This document shows positions 5,669-7,445 of a stretch of DNA of 7,445 bases, piece after piece (the stretch's first letter is position 1; the number at the start of each line of letters is the position of its first letter). Source of the DNA: Sutterella sp. Its GTDB lineage: Bacteria > Pseudomonadota > Gammaproteobacteria > Burkholderiales > Burkholderiaceae_F. A program made the translations under genes and the position numbers. The notes below the pieces were generated by a model, which saw nothing but the letters and a program-made list of their open reading frames with translations, was not told the DNA's origin and searched no databases. Where the stretch lies: positions 1-7,445 of the forward strand of contig DNBE01000140.1 of the NCBI GenBank assembly GCA_003543795.1. Reading direction: 5' to 3'.

Positions 5669-6941
5669 AGGCGGAAGACTCGTCGATCCGAGTCAGAATA
5701 TCGATGCCGTCACCGACATTCTCATCGAAGACGGCAAAGTCGTGGCTTTAGGTACAAATTTAGGAGCGGCAGACGAAACGTTTGACGCGACGGGTTTAGT
5801 GGTCGCGCCGGGCCTTGTCGACGTTCATACGCATATGCGAGAACCGGGCCTTGAAGCCAAAGAAGACATTATTTCTGGGACGATGGCTGCCGCCGCGGGC
5901 GGCGTGACGACCGTTGCTTGCATGCCGAATACGAAGCCCGTAATCGATAACGCGATTACGGTTGCCGGCATTCGCCAGAGAGCCCAAGAAGAAAGCTACG
6001 CGCATGTCGAAGTCGTAGGTGCGATTTCCAAAGGCGAAAAAGGCGAGGAGCTTGCCGAAATGGGCGATATGGCTGAAAAAGGCGCGATGGCGTTTTCAGA
6101 TGACGGCCAGTTTGTGAAAAGCCCGAGACTTTTCTTACTAGCCGCGAAATACGTCACGAGCTTTAATAAAGCGCTTTTGAGCCACAGTATCGATGATGAG
6201 TTGGCTGCCGAAGGTTTTATGCACGAAGGCGCCGTTTCGGCCCAAATCGGTGTGCCGGGCATCCCTAGCATTTCGGAAGATATCGCGGTCGCGCGCGATT
6301 GCATCGTCTCTCTTTATACGGGAGCCCACATCCATATTTGCCACGTCGCGAGCGCCGGCGCGATCGATATCATTCGCGCCTATAAAGCCAAGGGCGCGAA
6401 CGTCACTTGCGAAGTGACGGTGCATCATTTAACGCTAACCGATGAAGCCTGCGCGGGCTATAGCACCGCGACTAAGGTGAGTCCGCCCTTAAGAAGCGCA
6501 GAACACGTTCGCGCGCTTCGCGAAGCGGTCCTTGACGGCACGGTCGACGCGATTGTTACGGACCATTCGCCGCACGCTCCCGAAGAAAAGGATGTCGAAT
6601 TCCGTTATGCCCCGAACGGCTTTTGCGGGCTAGAGACGAGTTTGGGCGTCATTTTGACGGAGCTCTACCATAAGGAAGTCTTCGACTTAAAGACGGTGAT
6701 CAGCAAGATGAGTTGCGAACCCGCGAAGCTTTTCGGGCTTAATGCTGGGTCGCTTCGCGTCGGGATGCCTGCCGATATCGCTATCATCGACCTTGAAAAA
6801 GATTGGACGGTTGAGTCTTCGAAGTTTTATACCAAAGGAAAATTAACGCCCTTTGAAGGCAAGGCCCTCAAAGGTCGTGCCGTCGCGACGATGCTCGCGG
6901 GGCGCTTCGTGATGCGAGACGGGAAAGTATGCAAAAACTAG
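5652..6941 (+). CDS. pyrC: Dihydroorotase, class I (Bacillus-type)
   Basis: The 429-residue amidohydrolase cyclises N-carbamoyl-aspartate to dihydroorotate in the cytoplasm. The metal site is readable: HTHMREPG (59-66) gives two histidine ligands and the substrate-binding arginine, MPNTKPV (91-97) the substrate asparagine. H178 (SHS) and H231 (HICHVAS) follow, with D304 in TDHSPHAPEEK (303-313). At the position of the carboxylated lysine of other dihydroorotases it has aspartate (FSDDG, 148-152), as in the Bacillus and Aquifex class. The usual HCED after strand 5 is HSID here. Length matches Bacillus PyrC. The TTG start overlaps pyrB by 17 bases, and the stop overlaps carA by 13, so the three genes are one unit. 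It is a catalytic enzyme, not the inactive dihydroorotase homologue found with some proteobacterial pyrB genes, since all metal ligands remain. Confidence 0.96.
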   Translation: MKTLIKGGRLVDPSQNIDAVTDILIEDGKVVALGTNLGAADETFDATGLVVAPGLVDVHTHMREPGLEAKEDIISGTMAAAAGGVTTVACMPNTKPVIDNAITVAGIRQRAQEESYAHVEVVGAISKGEKGEELAEMGDMAEKGAMAFSDDGQFVKSPRLFLLAAKYVTSFNKALLSHSIDDELAAEGFMHEGAVSAQIGVPGIPSISEDIAVARDCIVSLYTGAHIHICHVASAGAIDIIRAYKAKGANVTCEVTVHHLTLTDEACAGYSTATKVSPPLRSAEHVRALREAVLDGTVDAIVTDHSPHAPEEKDVEFRYAPNGFCGLETSLGVILTELYHKEVFDLKTVISKMSCEPAKLFGLNAGSLRVGMPADIAIIDLEKDWTVESSKFYTKGKLTPFEGKALKGRAVATMLAGRFVMRDGKVCKN

Positions 6942-7445
6942 AAAAAGGAAAGCTCGTTTTAGCGGACGGCTCGGTCTATGAAGGGCGGTTCGCGGGGCAA
7001 CGACCCGGCGTCGGCGAAGTCGTGTTTACGACAGGCATGAGCGGCTACCAAGAGACGCTCACCGACCCCTCTTTTTGCTCGCAAATCGTCGTTATGACGT
7101 ATCCCCTTGTCGGCAACTACGGCTGTAACGACATGTTCGTGCAAGGCGAAAAATCGTTTTTCGCGGGCTATGTCGTTGGGGAACTCTGCGAAAAACCGAG
7201 TAATTGGCGCTCGACAGAAACGCTCGAAGCGTTTCTGACGCGCCAAAACGTTCCCGTTTTAACGGGGGTCGACACGCGCGCGATTACAAGAAAAATCAGA
7301 ACGATGGGCGCGATGCCCGGCGTCATCGTCCCCGCCGATACGCCCGAAGCCGACATCGCGCGAATGCTTGAAGTGAGAACTCACGATCAAGTCAAAACCG
7401 TTTCGACGCGCGAAATCTATCGCGTAGGCTCCGGCCGCCATAAGG
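6929..7445 (+). CDS. carA: Carbamoyl-phosphate synthase small subunit, N-terminal part
   Basis: The ATG at 6929, inside the end of pyrC, opens a frame of 172 codons that runs off the right edge. The protein begins MQKLEKGKLVLADGSVYEG and carries the CPSase small-chain N-terminal domain: VVFTTGMSGYQETLTDPSF (about 31-49), TYPLVGNYG (about 57-65) and GVDTRAITRKIRTMGAMPG (about 112-130). The full subunit is normally about 360 residues. Its C-terminal glutamine amidotransferase domain, with the Cys-His-Glu site that feeds ammonia to CarB, lies beyond the window. With CarB it makes carbamoyl phosphate for PyrB, and arginine synthesis may draw on the same pool. Only a weak Shine-Dalgarno match (GGGA, 6921-6924) precedes the start, so translation probably depends on coupling to pyrC. 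Confidence 0.95.
   Translation, partial: MQKLEKGKLVLADGSVYEGRFAGQRPGVGEVVFTTGMSGYQETLTDPSFCSQIVVMTYPLVGNYGCNDMFVQGEKSFFAGYVVGELCEKPSNWRSTETLEAFLTRQNVPVLTGVDTRAITRKIRTMGAMPGVIVPADTPEADIARMLEVRTHDQVKTVSTREIYRVGSGRHK

Noticed and set aside
1..7445. Mobile elements, CRISPR arrays, tRNA or rRNA genes
   Set aside because: No transposase, integrase, spaced direct repeats, tRNA-like cloverleaf or rRNA segment was recognised; the coding style is uniform across the window.

Overview
This window comes from a bacterial chromosome, roughly half G+C, and carries core metabolism with no mobile-element signature. The uninterrupted order pyrB-pyrC-carA, a Bacillus-type (class I) dihydroorotase of about 430 residues, and a leader that folds as a PyrR-binding attenuator all point to a Bacillota-type pyrimidine operon. 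The moderate G+C would fit a lineage such as Negativicutes. That placement is inference; no rRNA or other phylogenetic marker is present.

Layout. The left half is read on the minus strand: the start of an EamA/DMT-type membrane transporter (runs off the left edge), a divergent member of the argininosuccinate lyase family, and an AI-2E-family membrane protein. Strong intrinsic terminators follow the lyase and the AI-2E gene, so these look like separate short transcription units. The strands diverge at about 3295-3446. From there the plus strand carries a BadF/BcrA/N-acetylglucosamine-kinase-type ATPase and, after a 287-base regulatory gap, pyrB, pyrC and the first 172 codons of carA. The carA gene runs off the right edge, where carB and other pyr genes would be expected.

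How the genes work together. CarA (with CarB) supplies carbamoyl phosphate from glutamine, PyrB condenses it with aspartate, and PyrC closes the ring to dihydroorotate. The three genes overlap (17 and 13 bases), so they are one translationally coupled unit. The pyrB leader is the most informative noncoding part. It has a sigma-70 promoter (TTGACG-18-TAGAAT), a PyrR-binding loop matching the family consensus, a competing antiterminator, and an intrinsic terminator, which implies UMP-responsive transcription attenuation. It also holds a long-range complementarity from the first bases of the leader to a segment downstream of the terminator, and two inverted repeats centred on the -35 and -10 elements.

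The lyase-family gene is not an ordinary argH. It keeps the superfamily signature SSIMPQKKNP but lacks several residues usual in true argininosuccinate lyases, so its substrate is uncertain. No wholly new multi-gene system was found. The most promising leads are the architecture of the pyr leader and the divergent lyase.
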